Shown: positions 63,030 through 64,000 of the stretch, piece after piece
How positions within the stretch are numbered: the stretch's first letter is position 1
Layout: every line of letters starts with the position of its first letter
Source of the DNA: Demequina phytophila
GTDB lineage: Bacteria; Actinomycetota; Actinomycetes; Actinomycetales; Demequinaceae
Direction: 5' to 3'
Length of the DNA stretch: 64,000 nt
NCBI RefSeq assembly: GCF_000971135.1
Contig: NZ_BBLW01000002.1
Coordinates: 248,001 to 312,000, forward strand
Position numbers and translations under genes: made by a program
The notes under the pieces: model-generated
Database searches by the model: none
Told to the model about the DNA's origin: nothing
Seen by the model: the letters and a program-made list of their open reading frames with translations, nothing else

Positions 63030-63905
63030 TCAGGCCTCGGGGATGGCTCGGTCGAAGAACTCGTCGCGGATCGCGTCGGGCTCGGGGCCGCCGCGCACGC
63101 CGGTGTCGAGCGCGTCGATGGACGCGAGCTCCTGGTCCGAGAGCGTGAAGTCGAAGACGTCGAAGTTCTCCGCGATGCGGCTCGGGGTGACCGACTTGGG
63201 GATCACCTGGCGGCCCTCCTGGAGGTGCCAGCGCAGCATCACCTGCGCGGCCGTCTTGCCCTGCGCCGCGGCGATCTCGCCGATGGTCGGGTCCTCGAGC
63301 GTCGAGCGGCCCTCGCCGCGGTAGAACGTGATGCCGCCGATGGGAGACCACGCCTGGTTGAGGATGCCCGCGGCGGCGTCCGCCGCTTGGATCGCGCCCT
63401 GCTGGAAGTAGGGGTGGACCTCGATCTGGTTGACGGCGGGCACGACCTCGGCGACATCGAGCAGGCGCGCGAGGTGGTCGGTCATGAAGTTGGAGACGCC
63501 GATCGCGCGCACCTTGCCGTCCATGTAGAGGGTCTCGAGGGCCTGGTAGGCGGCGATGGTCTGCTCCCAGCGGGAGGGCGCCGGCTGGTGGAGGATCAGC
63601 AGGTCCAGCTGGTCGATCCCGAGCTTCGCCGTGGCCTTCTCGAACGCGTGGAGCGTCGCCGCGTGCCCGTAGTCGCTCACCCACACCTTGGTCTCGATGA
63701 AGAGATCGTCGCGCGGGATGTCGCTCGCGGCGAGCGCGGCGCCCACGCCGGACTCGTTGAAGTAGGCGGCGGCGGTGTCGATGTGGCGGTACCCGACTCG
63801 GAGCGCCGCCGTGACTGCGGTTGCGGTCTCGTCCGGCGGAGTCTGGAAGACGCCGTAGCCGAGGGCAGGCATGGTGACGCCGTTGTTGAGGGTGAAGGTG
63901 TCCAT
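63030..63905 (-). CDS. Aldo/keto reductase, DkgA-like
   Basis: A 291-residue AKR of the 2,5-diketogluconate reductase group: GVFQTPPDETATAVTAALRVGYRHIDTAAAYFNE near 20-53 with catalytic Asp, Tyr and, later, Lys (ETKVWVSD) and His (LLILHQP). IPKSVTPSRIAENFDVFDFTLS near 235 is the cofactor and C-terminal motif. It is a few tens of bp upstream of the other AKR gene, and both may serve sugar-aldehyde reduction. The 95 bp beyond its start show nothing I can support. Confidence 0.92.
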   Translation of the reverse strand: MDTFTLNNGVTMPALGYGVFQTPPDETATAVTAALRVGYRHIDTAAAYFNESGVGAALAASDIPRDDLFIETKVWVSDYGHAATLHAFEKATAKLGIDQLDLLILHQPAPSRWEQTIAAYQALETLYMDGKVRAIGVSNFMTDHLARLLDVAEVVPAVNQIEVHPYFQQGAIQAADAAAGILNQAWSPIGGITFYRGEGRSTLEDPTIGEIAAAQGKTAAQVMLRWHLQEGRQVIPKSVTPSRIAENFDVFDFTLSDQELASIDALDTGVRGGPEPDAIRDEFFDRAIPEA

Positions 63906-64000
63906 GCCGTCGACGCTAGGCCGCGAGCCAGCTGCGAGGGAGGGACTGGTGTTACCCCGATCGCGGAGTCCCGTGAGTCGGGACGCTGAGTCCTCAAGAG

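Overview
This 64 kb window is chromosomal DNA from a high-GC Gram-positive bacterium, most likely an actinobacterium of the Micrococcales. The evidence is a base composition near 70% GC, actinobacterial families (DUF3145, DUF3052, a FasR-like regulator beside fabD, a homodimeric pyruvate dehydrogenase E1) and many promoters with a TAnnnT box 6-7 nt before the start codon, as expected for leaderless mRNAs. The genus cannot be read directly; a Demequina- or Cellulomonas-like polysaccharide degrader fits.

Two carbohydrate loci frame the window. The left one (1-7.9 kb) holds a GH2 enzyme (5' end cut by the window edge), an SDR, a GH78 alpha-L-rhamnosidase, a sugar MFS transporter and a small unknown protein. 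The last three each have the same LacI-type operator core (CAATCGGTTG) at their promoter. The right one (51-61 kb) is a TetR gene divergent from a GH3 enzyme, a membrane-anchored circularly permuted GH3, a CE1-like esterase, a sulfatase and its radical-SAM maturase. Two TetR-type palindromes lie in the divergent promoter. Rhamnosidase plus sulfatase plus GH2/GH3 suggests growth on a sulfated, rhamnose-containing polymer such as an algal ulvan; this is inference.

Between them: a frameshifted hemerythrin gene, a cold-shock gene with a long leader, a four-gene 2-oxoacid:ferredoxin oxidoreductase operon (10-14.6 kb), a membrane protein, gluconokinase and small membrane paralogues, separate NAD(P)HX epimerase and dehydratase genes around a GNAT and peptide deformylase (18.5-21.2 kb), DUF3145/TetR/ASST-like lipoprotein, the fasR-fabD-fabH-acpP-fabF cluster (23.8-28.6 kb), aceE and a DUF3052-peroxiredoxin pair. 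From 38 to 51 kb come a DeoR regulator, a K+ channel, a Nif3/zinc-ribbon/phosphatase operon, an XRE-MmyB regulator with its probable operon and operators, an inserted DUF4143 ATPase gene, an LLM flavoprotein pair and a formate/nitrite-type channel.

The most notable accessory region is 34.1-38.0 kb, a lower-GC probable defence island around tRNA-Val. It has a SatD-family protein with cyclase-like motifs, a Pycsar-type transmembrane effector, the tRNA, a PycC-like class III nucleotide cyclase, an AbiV/HEPN protein and a small two-TM protein. Across the rest of the window the 9-mer GGACGATGC (or its complement) occurs 30 times by hand count, where about one is expected from base composition. It appears in several reading frames and in intergenic DNA, and is absent from 30.1 to 40.6 kb, which includes the island.
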